This document shows, piece after piece, positions 34,917-43,537 of a stretch of 64,000 bases of DNA. Both the position numbers and the translations under genes were made by a program. The stretch comes from JBOGXA01 sp050694175 (GTDB taxonomy: Bacteria; Actinomycetota; CADDZG01; WHSQ01). How positions within the stretch are numbered: position 1 is the first letter of the stretch; each line of letters opens with the position of its first letter. The stretch covers positions 1 through 64,000 of the forward strand of contig JBOGXA010000020.1 of the NCBI GenBank assembly GCA_050694175.1, read 5' to 3'. The notes beneath the pieces are model-generated. The model ran no database searches and was not told the DNA's origin. It saw nothing but the letters and a program-made list of their open reading frames with translations.

Positions 34917-35075
34917 ATGAGATTCGCTGGGTTCGAGCACCGGACCCCCGAAGCCAGTCCGATCGAAGCCCGCGTTCCCTGTGACCGGCGCGTCGCGTAC
35001 CGAAATACTGCAGTACGGCGGTTCACCCGAGACCCGAGTCCCAGCGTACTGCTCGCGGCCATGCGGGAAGCCTGA
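34917..35075 (+). CDS. Small 52-residue protein ahead of Mo-hydroxylase subunit 2
   Basis: The ATG at 34917 has GGATAGGA upstream. The frame encodes MRFAGFEHRTPEASPIEARV and ends two bases before the start of large subunit 2. FAD subunits of this enzyme family normally begin in a similar way (MRxxxFEYxxP), and such a gene belongs at this position. It could be an FAD subunit with its middle deleted. Alternatively it is a small regulatory peptide whose translation primes the next gene. No domain is recognisable. Confidence 0.4.
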   Translation: MRFAGFEHRTPEASPIEARVPCDRRVAYRNTAVRRFTRDPSPSVLLAAMREA

Positions 35076-35077
35076 CC

Positions 35078-37387
35078 ATGTGGGTCGGCCGCCGCCTGCG
35101 CCGCTTGGAGGATCCCGCGCTGCTACGCGGTGAAGGCCACTTCGTCGCAGATGGGGCGACGCACTCCGCCGCCATGCGGTTCGTAAGAAGTCCGGTCGCG
35201 CACGGCACCATTCTGGGAATCGAAAAGCCGGACGGAGCCGTGGTGATCACTGGCGACGACATCGCAGAGATTCCGCCGATAGTCGCTCTTCTTCACCGCG
35301 ACGACTTCAAACCCGTGCCCCAGCCCATACTTCCGCGCGAGCGGGTCGTGTTCGCGGGACAGGCGGTGGCGGCCGTGATCGCCGACACCGCGGCGGAAGC
35401 CGAAGACGTCGCCGAACAGGTCTTCGTAGACATCGATCCCCTTCCCCCGGTCATTGGGTTCGAACGCGCGTTGGAGGATGGAGCGCCACTCGTGCATGAG
35501 AGCGTTCCCGGCAACCTCATCATCGACTCGCGATTCGAGACGCCGTCTTTCTCAGAGACGTTCAAGCAGGCCGCACATCACGTCACGGTCGATATCCGCT
35601 CTCACCGTCAGAGCGCCATGCCGATCGAAACCCGGGGCGGTCACGCGGAGTTCGATCCATTCTCCGGGCGCGTCACACTGGTCGCGTCCACCCAGGGGCC
35701 CCACATGGACCGCACGGCGATCGTCGAGGTGCTCGGGATCCCGGCGGCCGATCTCCACGTGGTTGCTCCCGATGTCGGGGGAGCCTTCGGGCAGAAGTAC
35801 TCGCTCGCGATCGAGGACATCCTCGCGGTCTGGGCTGCGCGCAGGCTGAGGCGTTCGGTCGCGTGGGTGGAGGATCGCAGAGAGAACTTCACCTCGTCGT
35901 TCCATGGTCGCGACCACCGCTACATCCTGACGGGAGCATTCGACCGCGACGGCCGGCTCGCGGCTCTCAAAGCCGACATCGTCTGCGACGTCGGTGCATT
36001 CTCCTGCTACCCGGTCACGTGCGGCGTCGAAGCACTGATGGCGCTCGCCGAGATGCCCGGTCCGTACGCGATCGAGGAGTACCGGTCAAGGTCGAGAGCG
36101 GTGGCCACCAATACATGTCCGATCGCCCCCTATCGCGGTGTGTCCCGGCCGGTCATCACGCTGGCTCTGGAACGGCTGATGGACACGGCGGGACGAGAAA
36201 TCGGCATCGATCCGCTCGAACTGAGACGGCGCAATCTGATCACCGACTTCCCCTACCGCTCCGCCACGGGGCTGGTTTACGACAGCGGAAGCTACGTCGA
36301 GAGCCTCGACAAGGCCGTCGAGGTCGTCGATCTAGACGGCTTCCGTGCCCGGCAGAGGGAGGCGCTCGACGAGGGCCGCCGGCTCGGAATCGGATTCTCG
36401 ACGTTCTCTGAAAGGACCGGGTACGGCAGCCCCGCGTTCGCGGCCCGGAACATGGACGTCACCCTCGGGTTCGAGACGGTGCACATGAGGATGGAGCCGT
36501 CGGGCGACATCGAGGTGAGGATCGGTGCGTCGCCACACGGTCAGGGCCTGCGCACTTCGCTCTCCCAGCTGATTGCCGATGAACTCGGCCTCGAGCCACA
36601 GCGGATCCACGTCGTCCATGGGGACACCGAGCGAACCCCCTTTGGATGGGGCACCTTCGCGAGCCGCTCGATGGTTCTCTCCGGCGGGGCATCCAAGCTC
36701 GCCGCTCAGGATCTGCGGGCCCGTCTGGCGGATATGGCCGCAGGGGAGTTGGAGGTTTCTCCGGACGACATCGAGTTCGTGGGGGGAGATGCGAAAGTGC
36801 GCGGCACCGGGTTGTCCATCGACCTCAAGTCCCTTGCTCGCCGGGCCTACTTGCAGGCCCACACCCTTGCAGCGGGAGCAGAGCCGGGTCTCGCCGTCTC
36901 CGCCACCTACGATCCGCTCGGCACGTTCTCGAACGCCTGTCACGTCGCGGTGGTCGAGGTCGACTCCGAGACGGGCCGGGTCTCGCTGCTCCGGTTCGTT
37001 GTCGTCGAGGATGCCGGCATCATCGTGAATCCGATGATTGCCGACGGTCAGATCCACGGCGGCGTGGTGCAAGGGATCGCCAGCGCGCTCTTCGAGGAAC
37101 TCGTGTACGACGATGATGGGAACTTGTTGACGACGTCGCTGATGGATTACCTCCCGCCGACGATGGCCGAGATCCCTGCCATCGAGATCGAGCATCTCGA
37201 GACAACATCCGATGCCTCGATTACGGGGGCCAAGGGTCTGGGCGAGGGCGGTGCGATCGGCGCGCCGGCCGCGGTCATCAACGCGGTCAACGATGCGCTC
37301 GGTGACTTGGGGGTTCAAGTGAACACGATCCCCGCGACCCCTGAGCTCGTACTCGCATCCATCCAGGCAGCGAGGCAGAAGGCATGA
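35078..37387 (+). CDS. Molybdenum hydroxylase large subunit 2 (xanthine dehydrogenase family)
   Basis: 769 residues with the hammerhead domain first (GRRLRRLEDPALLRGEGHFV) and the Mo-binding domains after it. The catalytic Glu723 is in GLGEGG, the cofactor glutamine region reads GGAFGQKYSLAIED, and the substrate loop PYRGVSR. The GGAFGQK type differs from subunits 1 and 4 and matches subunit 3. The Fe-S subunit gene overlaps its end by four bases, so this pair is co-translated. No FAD subunit follows. An aldehyde, purine or N-heterocycle is a likely substrate, by family only. Confidence 0.93.
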   Translation: MWVGRRLRRLEDPALLRGEGHFVADGATHSAAMRFVRSPVAHGTILGIEKPDGAVVITGDDIAEIPPIVALLHRDDFKPVPQPILPRERVVFAGQAVAAVIADTAAEAEDVAEQVFVDIDPLPPVIGFERALEDGAPLVHESVPGNLIIDSRFETPSFSETFKQAAHHVTVDIRSHRQSAMPIETRGGHAEFDPFSGRVTLVASTQGPHMDRTAIVEVLGIPAADLHVVAPDVGGAFGQKYSLAIEDILAVWAARRLRRSVAWVEDRRENFTSSFHGRDHRYILTGAFDRDGRLAALKADIVCDVGAFSCYPVTCGVEALMALAEMPGPYAIEEYRSRSRAVATNTCPIAPYRGVSRPVITLALERLMDTAGREIGIDPLELRRRNLITDFPYRSATGLVYDSGSYVESLDKAVEVVDLDGFRARQREALDEGRRLGIGFSTFSERTGYGSPAFAARNMDVTLGFETVHMRMEPSGDIEVRIGASPHGQGLRTSLSQLIADELGLEPQRIHVVHGDTERTPFGWGTFASRSMVLSGGASKLAAQDLRARLADMAAGELEVSPDDIEFVGGDAKVRGTGLSIDLKSLARRAYLQAHTLAAGAEPGLAVSATYDPLGTFSNACHVAVVEVDSETGRVSLLRFVVVEDAGIIVNPMIADGQIHGGVVQGIASALFEELVYDDDGNLLTTSLMDYLPPTMAEIPAIEIEHLETTSDASITGAKGLGEGGAIGAPAAVINAVNDALGDLGVQVNTIPATPELVLASIQAARQKA

Positions 37388-37857
37388 AGCACTCCATCTC
37401 ACTCACCGTGAACGAGAGAGCCTACGAGATCGAGGTCGAAGCGCGGAAGACACTCGCCGATGCTCTGCGCGAGGACTGCGGGCTGACCGGCACGCACCTC
37501 GGGTGCGAGCACGGCGTCTGCGGTGCCTGCACCGTCTTGGTAGACGATGAACCGATCAGGTCTTGTCTCCTGTTCGCAGTTCAGTGCGGGGGCTCACGGG
37601 TCCGGACGGTCGAGGGCCTGGCGGACGGCGACGAGCTCCACCCCATTCAGAAGGCCTTCTGGGAGCATCACGGCCTTCAGTGTGGTTTCTGCACCCCCGG
37701 GTTCTTGATGCTTGCCGTCGGCGCGCTCGAGCGTGAGCCCAACATCGAAGATGACCGTCTGCGGGAGGTGTTGTCGTCGAATCTATGTCGCTGCACCGGA
37801 TACCAGAACATCATCACGGCGGTTCAAAGCGCCCGAGAAGAAATGAAGGAGTCGTGA
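37384..37857 (+). CDS. Mo-hydroxylase [2Fe-2S] small subunit 1
   Basis: 157 residues with two iron-sulfur domains. The plant-type [2Fe-2S] cluster motif is CEHGVCGACTVLVDDEPIRSC. The second cluster uses QCGFCTPGF and LCRCTGYQNI near the C-terminus. It starts with ATGA overlapping subunit 2. It carries electrons from the Mo site to FAD. It is very similar to the second Fe-S subunit at 53371 (shared VEARKTLADALRE and CGLTGTHLGCEHGVCGACTV), so either could serve several large subunits. Confidence 0.94.
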   Translation: MKHSISLTVNERAYEIEVEARKTLADALREDCGLTGTHLGCEHGVCGACTVLVDDEPIRSCLLFAVQCGGSRVRTVEGLADGDELHPIQKAFWEHHGLQCGFCTPGFLMLAVGALEREPNIEDDRLREVLSSNLCRCTGYQNIITAVQSAREEMKES

Positions 37858-37874
37858 TCGCACGCCGCGCACGG

Positions 37875-39014
37875 TTAGAGGTGCTCGAAGATATATAGGC
37901 CTCCGCCGATTCGATCGGTTACGAAGATGAGCCCATCCTGGGTGACGACGAGATCGTTGAGCTGGATCGCGCTCTGCCCCGGCGGCGCCTCGGGTACGTA
38001 GTACGCGATCTCCTTGGGGTCACTTGGATCCCCCAGGTCGAAGACCCGCACGCCGGCGTTGAAGTAGGTGACGTAGACGGTGTCCGTGTCCACCATCCGG
38101 CCCGGCCGGTTCTCATGGAGGTTGTGAGGTCCGAAGCGTCCGCCGCGGTCGCAGTAGTCCCCTTCGGGGACGGGCAGCATGTTCACGACGCGGGGGGCGG
38201 CCGGGTCGGCCGTGTCTACGAGCCGGATCCGCTTGGGGACCTCTCGGCAGTTGTCCTCGACGGCCTCGTCGGCCAGGACGACCAGTGAACGACCCGGCAA
38301 GGGCAAGGCCGTATGCGTGCAACTGCTCTCGCTCGGATCGAGCTCGAGATGCGAGATCATCGCCGGCCGAGCTACATCCGACACGTCCAGTACGACCATG
38401 CCCCCATCCCACCAAGAGCAGTACGCGACTGGACCATCGAGTAGGGCGTGATGCATCGCGTACTCGCGCTCGCCCACGTCCCAGCCCGGCTCCTCACCCC
38501 CGGCGACGTGGCTTCCAGGAAGCCACCACCTCCCGGCTTCGGTCGGAGCAGTCGGATCCGAAAGGTCGATGATCTTCAGGAGTCTCCCGACGAACCCGTC
38601 TTCGGTGGCGCTCACGTACGCATAGGGCGGCTCCCAGAACGTCATCCTGTGGACGCCCTCTCCGGTCGTCGCAAAGAAGCCGATCTCCCTCGGACGCGAC
38701 GGATCGGACACGTCGAAGACGTTTACACCAGCGGACCACTCATCGGCGTCCTGGGAAGGATTCTTTTCGTGGTTCACGATCATGATCTCGTCGGTCACCT
38801 GGACCTTGTGGGAGTGGGTTCCCGGCGGCGCCTCGATAACGGAAAGCACTCTCGGCTTTCGGGGGTCGCTAACCTCGAAAATCGACGTTCCGAGCCCCGA
38901 ACGGCCCGCATGGGCGACATAGGCCACACCGTCTATGACGTCGATCTGCATCAGGTCGCCGGCGCCGTCCAAGGAGATGTGACCCACCAGCTCGAGACCG
39001 TTTTTCTCCGTCAT
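37875..39014 (-). CDS. LVIVD-repeat beta-propeller protein 1
   Basis: 379 residues made of repeats of about 45 residues with the pattern V...YVS....V.V.DVSDP..P (for example GVNVFDVSDPSRPREIGFF, GMVVLDVSDVARPAMISHL, GVRVFDLGDPSDPKEIAYY). This is the LVIVD-repeat family, predicted to fold as a seven-bladed propeller. No signal peptide is seen. It has a conserved RGGRFGPHNLHEN segment also present in LVIVD protein 2 (RGGRFGPHNQHHH), a possible metal or ligand site rich in His. It is the last gene of the NitT/TauT-type importer operon and convergent with the Fe-S gene. Role unknown. Confidence 0.85.
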   Translation of the reverse strand: MTEKNGLELVGHISLDGAGDLMQIDVIDGVAYVAHAGRSGLGTSIFEVSDPRKPRVLSVIEAPPGTHSHKVQVTDEIMIVNHEKNPSQDADEWSAGVNVFDVSDPSRPREIGFFATTGEGVHRMTFWEPPYAYVSATEDGFVGRLLKIIDLSDPTAPTEAGRWWLPGSHVAGGEEPGWDVGEREYAMHHALLDGPVAYCSWWDGGMVVLDVSDVARPAMISHLELDPSESSCTHTALPLPGRSLVVLADEAVEDNCREVPKRIRLVDTADPAAPRVVNMLPVPEGDYCDRGGRFGPHNLHENRPGRMVDTDTVYVTYFNAGVRVFDLGDPSDPKEIAYYVPEAPPGQSAIQLNDLVVTQDGLIFVTDRIGGGLYIFEHL

Positions 39015-39064
39015 CTGAACTCCGATCGGCCCTCCGTGCGGATCCTCGTCACGCGACTCAGACG

Positions 39065-39925
39065 TCAGCGGGCGCGGGAACTGCGCCAGAAGATGAACCG
39101 TCGATCGAGCATGTCGATCACCCAGTAGAGGAACAGGCCCAGGAACGCGAGTGTCGCCAACAGCGCGAACACGTAGTCGATTCGGAACCTGAAGCTGTAG
39201 AAGTGGATGAGGAAGCCGATGCCCTCGCGGGCGCCTATGAACTCGGAGACGATAGCGCCCACCAGGGCCAGCGACATGGCTGTCTTGACGCCAGCCATGA
39301 CCGTCGGCAGTGCGTGAGGAATGGACACTTTGGTGAGCAGCTGTCGATTACTTGCCCCGTAGCTCCTCATCAGCATGATCGGAGCCTGGTTCAGGGAATC
39401 GAGCCCGGCGATCGTATTGACGAGAACCGGGAAGAACGCAATCGCCGCGGCGTGCACGATCTTGGAGGCAACGCCGAACCCGAACCACAACAGGAACGTG
39501 GGAGCGAGCGCGGTCTTGGGAAGGGACTGGAACAGAACGACGTAAGGATGGAAGCCTCGCCGAAGGAAGCGACTCATCGCGATCGCCGCTCCCAGGCTGA
39601 TCCCGACCACGGTGCCGATAGCGAATCCAACTAGCGTTTCATAGGTCGTGATCCGGAGTGACAACCAGTAGGCCTCGTCGCCGAGCAGCGACCACTGAGC
39701 CGCGACGACCGAGGAGGGGGCCGGGAGCAAAAAGCTGTTCACCACATCCGACTTGACCAGCGCTTCCCACGTGAGCGAGATGATGAGGAGGAAGATGACG
39801 GGAGCAGCAAAAGACAGGCCGCGCCCAAACCGGGCGGGTATCGAGGAACGCTCTCGCAGGCTCGCTGCCGCCGTCGCGCTCGCCGTGCCCTCACCGGCTT
39901 CTGCCCGACGTTGCATCAAGCTCAC
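39065..39925 (-). CDS. NitT/TauT-type ABC transporter permease 1
   Basis: 286 residues with about six membrane helices. The coupling motif typical of SsuC/TauC permeases is MLMRSYGASNRQLLTKVSIP, followed by ALVGAIVSEFIGAREGIGFL. It follows the ATPase gene by 33 bases. Together with permease 2 it probably forms a heterodimeric channel, unusual in a family where one permease usually acts as a homodimer. Confidence 0.92.
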   Translation of the reverse strand: MSLMQRRAEAGEGTASATAAASLRERSSIPARFGRGLSFAAPVIFLLIISLTWEALVKSDVVNSFLLPAPSSVVAAQWSLLGDEAYWLSLRITTYETLVGFAIGTVVGISLGAAIAMSRFLRRGFHPYVVLFQSLPKTALAPTFLLWFGFGVASKIVHAAAIAFFPVLVNTIAGLDSLNQAPIMLMRSYGASNRQLLTKVSIPHALPTVMAGVKTAMSLALVGAIVSEFIGAREGIGFLIHFYSFRFRIDYVFALLATLAFLGLFLYWVIDMLDRRFIFWRSSRAR

Positions 39926-39958
39926 CGGCGTAACACCACCTTCAACATCTCCGGACCT

Positions 39959-40768
39959 CTAGGTCGAATCTCGTAGCAAAGCCCTGACCTTGCCGATGTG
40001 GTGCGCGAACTCTGGGGAGCTGATGAGATCGGGCACTCGAGGTCGCGGTAGATCGACATCGACTGCCCCGGCGATCTCCCCTGGATGACTGGTCATCACC
40101 ACGACGCGGTCGGAAAGGATCAGCGCCTCCTGGATATCGTGCGTCACGTATAGGACGGTCTTCTTCAAGCGCTCCTGCAATCCGGAGATCTCGAAGACCA
40201 AGCGCTCACGCGTGAATTCGTCGAGCGCGGCCAGAGGCTCGTCCATCAACAGCAGATCCGGTTCCATCACGAGCACACGGCTGAGCGCCGCACGCTGTTG
40301 CATCCCGCCCGAGAGCTCCCAGGGATACTTGTTCGCGAATCCATCCAGTCCCACGAGTTCGAGAAGCCTCTCGGCTCTCGACCTTCCCTCCTTGACCGAC
40401 TCGCCGAAGATCTCAACCGGCAGAAGGACGTTCTTCAACACCGTTCTCCACGGCAGGAGAACGGGCGTCTGGAACATGAGGCCCACGTCCCGCCGCCCCT
40501 CCCTCGCCGGTTGACCGAGCACGAGCACCTCTCCGGCGTCGTACTCGGTAAGACCGGCGACGATCTTCAGCACGGTCGACTTGCCACAGCCGCTGGGGCC
40601 GACCAGCGAGTGACAGCGGCCCGCTTCGACGTCGAACGAGATGTTCTCCACGGCTCGGACCGGCCCCGTCTTCGTCGCGTACGACTTGGTCAGGGATCTG
40701 ATGCAGATCGCACCATCAGATCCCTGACCGTGGGTAGGTGTGCCGAACTCGTGGTTCTCAGCCAGCAT
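39959..40768 (-). CDS. NitT/TauT-type ABC transporter ATPase
   Basis: I chose the ATG at 40768; longer frames would overlap the binding protein gene. 269 residues with Walker A GPSGCGKST, signature LSGGMQQRAAL, Walker B LLLMDEPLAALDEFTR and the H-loop YVTHDIQEA. This is the ATPase type of nitrate, sulfonate, taurine and thiamine-precursor importers. It acts with permeases 1 and 2 and the lipoprotein at 40807. Confidence 0.93.
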   Translation of the reverse strand: MLAENHEFGTPTHGQGSDGAICIRSLTKSYATKTGPVRAVENISFDVEAGRCHSLVGPSGCGKSTVLKIVAGLTEYDAGEVLVLGQPAREGRRDVGLMFQTPVLLPWRTVLKNVLLPVEIFGESVKEGRSRAERLLELVGLDGFANKYPWELSGGMQQRAALSRVLVMEPDLLLMDEPLAALDEFTRERLVFEISGLQERLKKTVLYVTHDIQEALILSDRVVVMTSHPGEIAGAVDVDLPRPRVPDLISSPEFAHHIGKVRALLRDST

Positions 40769-40806
40769 CTGCGCCAATGGCCCCCCTCGACGCCGAGTAG
40801 GTGAAA

Positions 40807-41877
40807 CTACCCCTCCACGGCGGCAACTTCCTCCTTGTCGAAATCGTTCGCCTCCTCGATCACGCCCGAGTCGTAGTGCGCCTCCCAGTCGAAGCCCGAC
40901 TCGAGCTCCTCTTCCTGGACGAGGATGTCGTACGCAGCCTCCCAACCATCGACGTTGATCTCGCCGTACAGATCACCGAAGGGCTGCTGCAGGTTCACGT
41001 AGTAATCCATCGCCAGCTCCGCGAAGGCGGGGTCTTCGCAGTTCTCGGGAGCGAAGTCACATCCGATCTGGAGTGCCTCGTCGAAGTTCTCTGCGGCCCA
41101 GTACGTGCCCTTGGCGAAGGCCCTCGCAAAGCGCGCAAGCGTGTCCTCGTTCTCGTCGAAGTAATCCCGGGCTGCCATAGCCACGTTTCCGGGCAGTTGC
41201 ATGAACTCGTCCTGCAACACGTTCCTGAACTCGACACCTATCGACTGAAGCCCAAGCGTTGTGGCGTCCCCTCCCGCATAGGCGTCGATCTCACCCGACT
41301 GCAAAGCCTGAGAGACGGTTGGAGGACTGTCTCCCACCGGAAGGATCTCGACGTCTTCTCCCTCCTCGAGATCGGCAAGACCCAGGGCGGCCCGCACGAT
41401 CGGGACCTCGCCGCCGCTGAAGTCGGAGATACCAAGGGTCTTGCCCTCCAGATCCTCCACCGACTGGATCGGGGAGTCGGTGGGAACGACGATGGCGAAG
41501 ATGTTTTCCTGGTCGATCTGATAGAAGGACAGCGCGTCGGCCCCCTCGACGCCCGCAAGGAAGAGGGCGGCAGGAGGTCCACCGACGCCAACGTCTGCTT
41601 GCCCCGATACGAGCTGCTGGATGACCGAAGACGTCCCGTCCACGATCTGCAGGTCCACCGTGAGGTTCTCGTCCTCGAAGAAGCCGAGCTCCTCGCTCAC
41701 GAAATAGCCGGGCATCGAGATGTCGGGCGGAAAAGCGAAAGCAAGCCTTACGGTGTCGGCCTCACCGCCGCCGCCTCCGCCTCCACCGTCGTCATCGCCG
41801 CAGGCCCCCGCGACGAGTGCCATCACCACAGTCGCCGCGACTAGAAAATGCCGACCGGTTCCTCTACTTCTTTTCAT
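40807..41877 (-). CDS. NMT1/THI5-like substrate-binding lipoprotein
   Basis: The ATG at 41877 is preceded by GGGAGG and gives 356 residues. Longer frames upstream lack protein character. The lipobox LVAGAC (Cys26) is followed by an Asp and poly-Gly linker. The rest is an NMT1/THI5-like (type II) fold: LAFAFPPDISMPGYFVSEEL, DLQIVDGTSSVIQQLVSGQA and DVGVGGP. Family members bind thiamine-pyrimidine precursors, riboflavin, nitrate or aromatic sulfonates, so an N-heterocycle is plausible here. It is part of the importer operon running from 42749 to 37875. Confidence 0.9.
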   Translation of the reverse strand: MKRSRGTGRHFLVAATVVMALVAGACGDDDGGGGGGGGEADTVRLAFAFPPDISMPGYFVSEELGFFEDENLTVDLQIVDGTSSVIQQLVSGQADVGVGGPPAALFLAGVEGADALSFYQIDQENIFAIVVPTDSPIQSVEDLEGKTLGISDFSGGEVPIVRAALGLADLEEGEDVEILPVGDSPPTVSQALQSGEIDAYAGGDATTLGLQSIGVEFRNVLQDEFMQLPGNVAMAARDYFDENEDTLARFARAFAKGTYWAAENFDEALQIGCDFAPENCEDPAFAELAMDYYVNLQQPFGDLYGEINVDGWEAAYDILVQEEELESGFDWEAHYDSGVIEEANDFDKEEVAAVEG

Positions 41878-41930
41878 GCTGCCTCCCAAGCCGTTGCTTC
41901 TTTGCCTCGCTCCCGCATCGAACCTCTTGT

Positions 41931-42749
41931 TCAGTCCTTCTCCTGCCAGAAGACGATCCGCCGTTCGACGAACTCGACCGCCGCGTAGAAGAAGAAGCCG
42001 AGCAACGACAGGTACACGAGAACGGCGAATGCAAGATCCAGCTGGAGGGCGAAATTGAAGGACTGAATCAGCGATCCCATCCCTTTCAGTGCCCCGATGA
42101 ACTCCGCCACGATCGCCCCCACGAGCGCCAGCGATGCCGCGGTCTTGAGACCGGCGAAGATGGCCGGCAAAGCGTCGGGAACGACGAACTTCCTGGTTGC
42201 CTGCCAACGGGAGGTCCTGTAGCTCCGCATCAGAAGACGCATGTCATCCGGCACGGCCTCGAACCCCGTGATCGTGTTGATCAGGACCGGAAAGAATGAG
42301 ATCGCTGCCGCGGTCATCACTTTTGAGGTCATGCCGTATCCGAACCAGACGACGAACATCGGAGCCAGCGCCGGCTTCGGCATGCTCTGGAAAAGGACGA
42401 CGAAAGGGTGAAGCGTTCGCCTGACGATGGCGAAGCTTCCGATAAGCCCGCCCAGTACGAATCCGACCGAAGCGCCCAGAGCGAAGCCGTAAGCCGCCTC
42501 GAGAGCCGTCGTCCAGACCGCTTCGTGGAAGTAGGATTCCCGAGCAAGGTCGACGACGCTGGCTCCGACCGAGAGCGGAGCCGGAAGCCCGAACTCGCCC
42601 CCCATACCCGTCCTGACCAATACCTCCCAGATCGCCACAACGAACACGAAGACGACCAGGGCGGGGACGAGCGCGGAGACGACGCGTCGGGGCAGGCTTT
42701 CCTCGGTGCGAGGCTCCGGTCGCTGGAGCGCCACCTCCTCGACTCCCAT
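41931..42749 (-). CDS. NitT/TauT-type ABC transporter permease 2
   Basis: 272 residues, six membrane helices. The coupling motif is LLMRSYRTSRWQATRKFVVP, followed by ALVGAIVAEFIGALKGMGSL, closely similar to permease 1, so the two arose by duplication. It is the first gene of the operon and diverges from the second isochorismatase-fold gene across a 101-bp gap with a copy of the cluster motif. Confidence 0.92.
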   Translation of the reverse strand: MGVEEVALQRPEPRTEESLPRRVVSALVPALVVFVFVVAIWEVLVRTGMGGEFGLPAPLSVGASVVDLARESYFHEAVWTTALEAAYGFALGASVGFVLGGLIGSFAIVRRTLHPFVVLFQSMPKPALAPMFVVWFGYGMTSKVMTAAAISFFPVLINTITGFEAVPDDMRLLMRSYRTSRWQATRKFVVPDALPAIFAGLKTAASLALVGAIVAEFIGALKGMGSLIQSFNFALQLDLAFAVLVYLSLLGFFFYAAVEFVERRIVFWQEKD

Positions 42750-42768
42750 GTGCCGATGCTAGCAACGG

Positions 42769-42783
42769 TTGAATGTTATGTAA
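42769..42783 (-). promoter_or_regulatory. Weaker motif copy, site c
   Basis: Read on the minus strand this is TTACATAACATTCAA, 11 of 15 positions matching TTGASYAYMRTTSAA. It lies 20 bases upstream of the permease 2 start and 68 bases before the isochorismatase start. A second A/T-rich stretch (TTTAGTATGACTAG) follows at 42790. Confidence 0.45.
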
Positions 42784-42850
42784 AGGCGATTTAGTATGAC
42801 TAGAAAAGCTCCCCGTGGGCCGGCGGCCCGTCAAGTGGAGAGACGCTTGT

Positions 42851-43537
42851 ATGAACGACACAGTCGTGCGCCTGCGAGGCTTGGAGCGGAAAGCCGATCC
42901 TTCGCATGCGGCTTTGATCGTGATCGACATGCAAAACGACTTCTGCGCCGAAGGCGGGATGATGCACAACGAAGGACGCAATCTCTCCCAGGTGCAAGAG
43001 ATGGCCGGCAGACTCACGAATCTGATCGACGCCGCGCGTGACGCGGGCGTGTTCGTCGTCTTCGTCCGGAATACCTACTCGACGCCAGACAACTGGTACC
43101 TATCCGATGCCTGGCTGGAACAGGCCGAGAGGCGACGGGCGGGCAGCTACACAGAACGGCCGGTGTGCGCGCCGGGCTCTTGGAATTTCGACTTCTACGG
43201 CGCCGTCCGGCCCCTCGAATCGGAGCCGATCGTAACGAAGCACCGGTTCAGCGCATTCCACAACACCGACCTCGACACGATCCTGCGGTCGAGACAGATA
43301 CGAACGGTCGTCGCGACGGGCGTGGCCACGAATGTCTGCGTGGAAACAACCGTACGGGACGCTTTCATTCGCGACTACTACGTCCTCGTAGTCGAGGACG
43401 CCACGGCCACCTATTCCCCGGAAGAACACCGCGCGTCTCTTGCCACGATCGACCGTTACTTCGGCGAAGTCGTCACGTCGGATCAAGTCGTCAAGATCTG
43501 GAGCCGGACATCATCCTCCACACGCTCTCGGGCGTGA
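42851..43537 (+). CDS. Isochorismatase-fold hydrolase, RutB-like
   Basis: The ATG at 42851 follows GGAGAG and gives 228 residues. The triad is Asp26 (IVIDMQNDF), Lys130 (VTKHRFSAFHNTDLDTIL) and Cys163 (GVATNVCVETTVRD). The stretch around Lys and Cys is very close to RutB, the ureidoacrylate amidohydrolase of pyrimidine breakdown. Hydrolysis of a carbamoyl or amide from a ring-opened heterocycle is a good guess. It is convergent with large subunit 3, and their coding ends overlap by 47 bases. It is the second paralogue of the family in the window. Confidence 0.92.
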   Translation: MNDTVVRLRGLERKADPSHAALIVIDMQNDFCAEGGMMHNEGRNLSQVQEMAGRLTNLIDAARDAGVFVVFVRNTYSTPDNWYLSDAWLEQAERRRAGSYTERPVCAPGSWNFDFYGAVRPLESEPIVTKHRFSAFHNTDLDTILRSRQIRTVVATGVATNVCVETTVRDAFIRDYYVLVVEDATATYSPEEHRASLATIDRYFGEVVTSDQVVKIWSRTSSSTRSRA

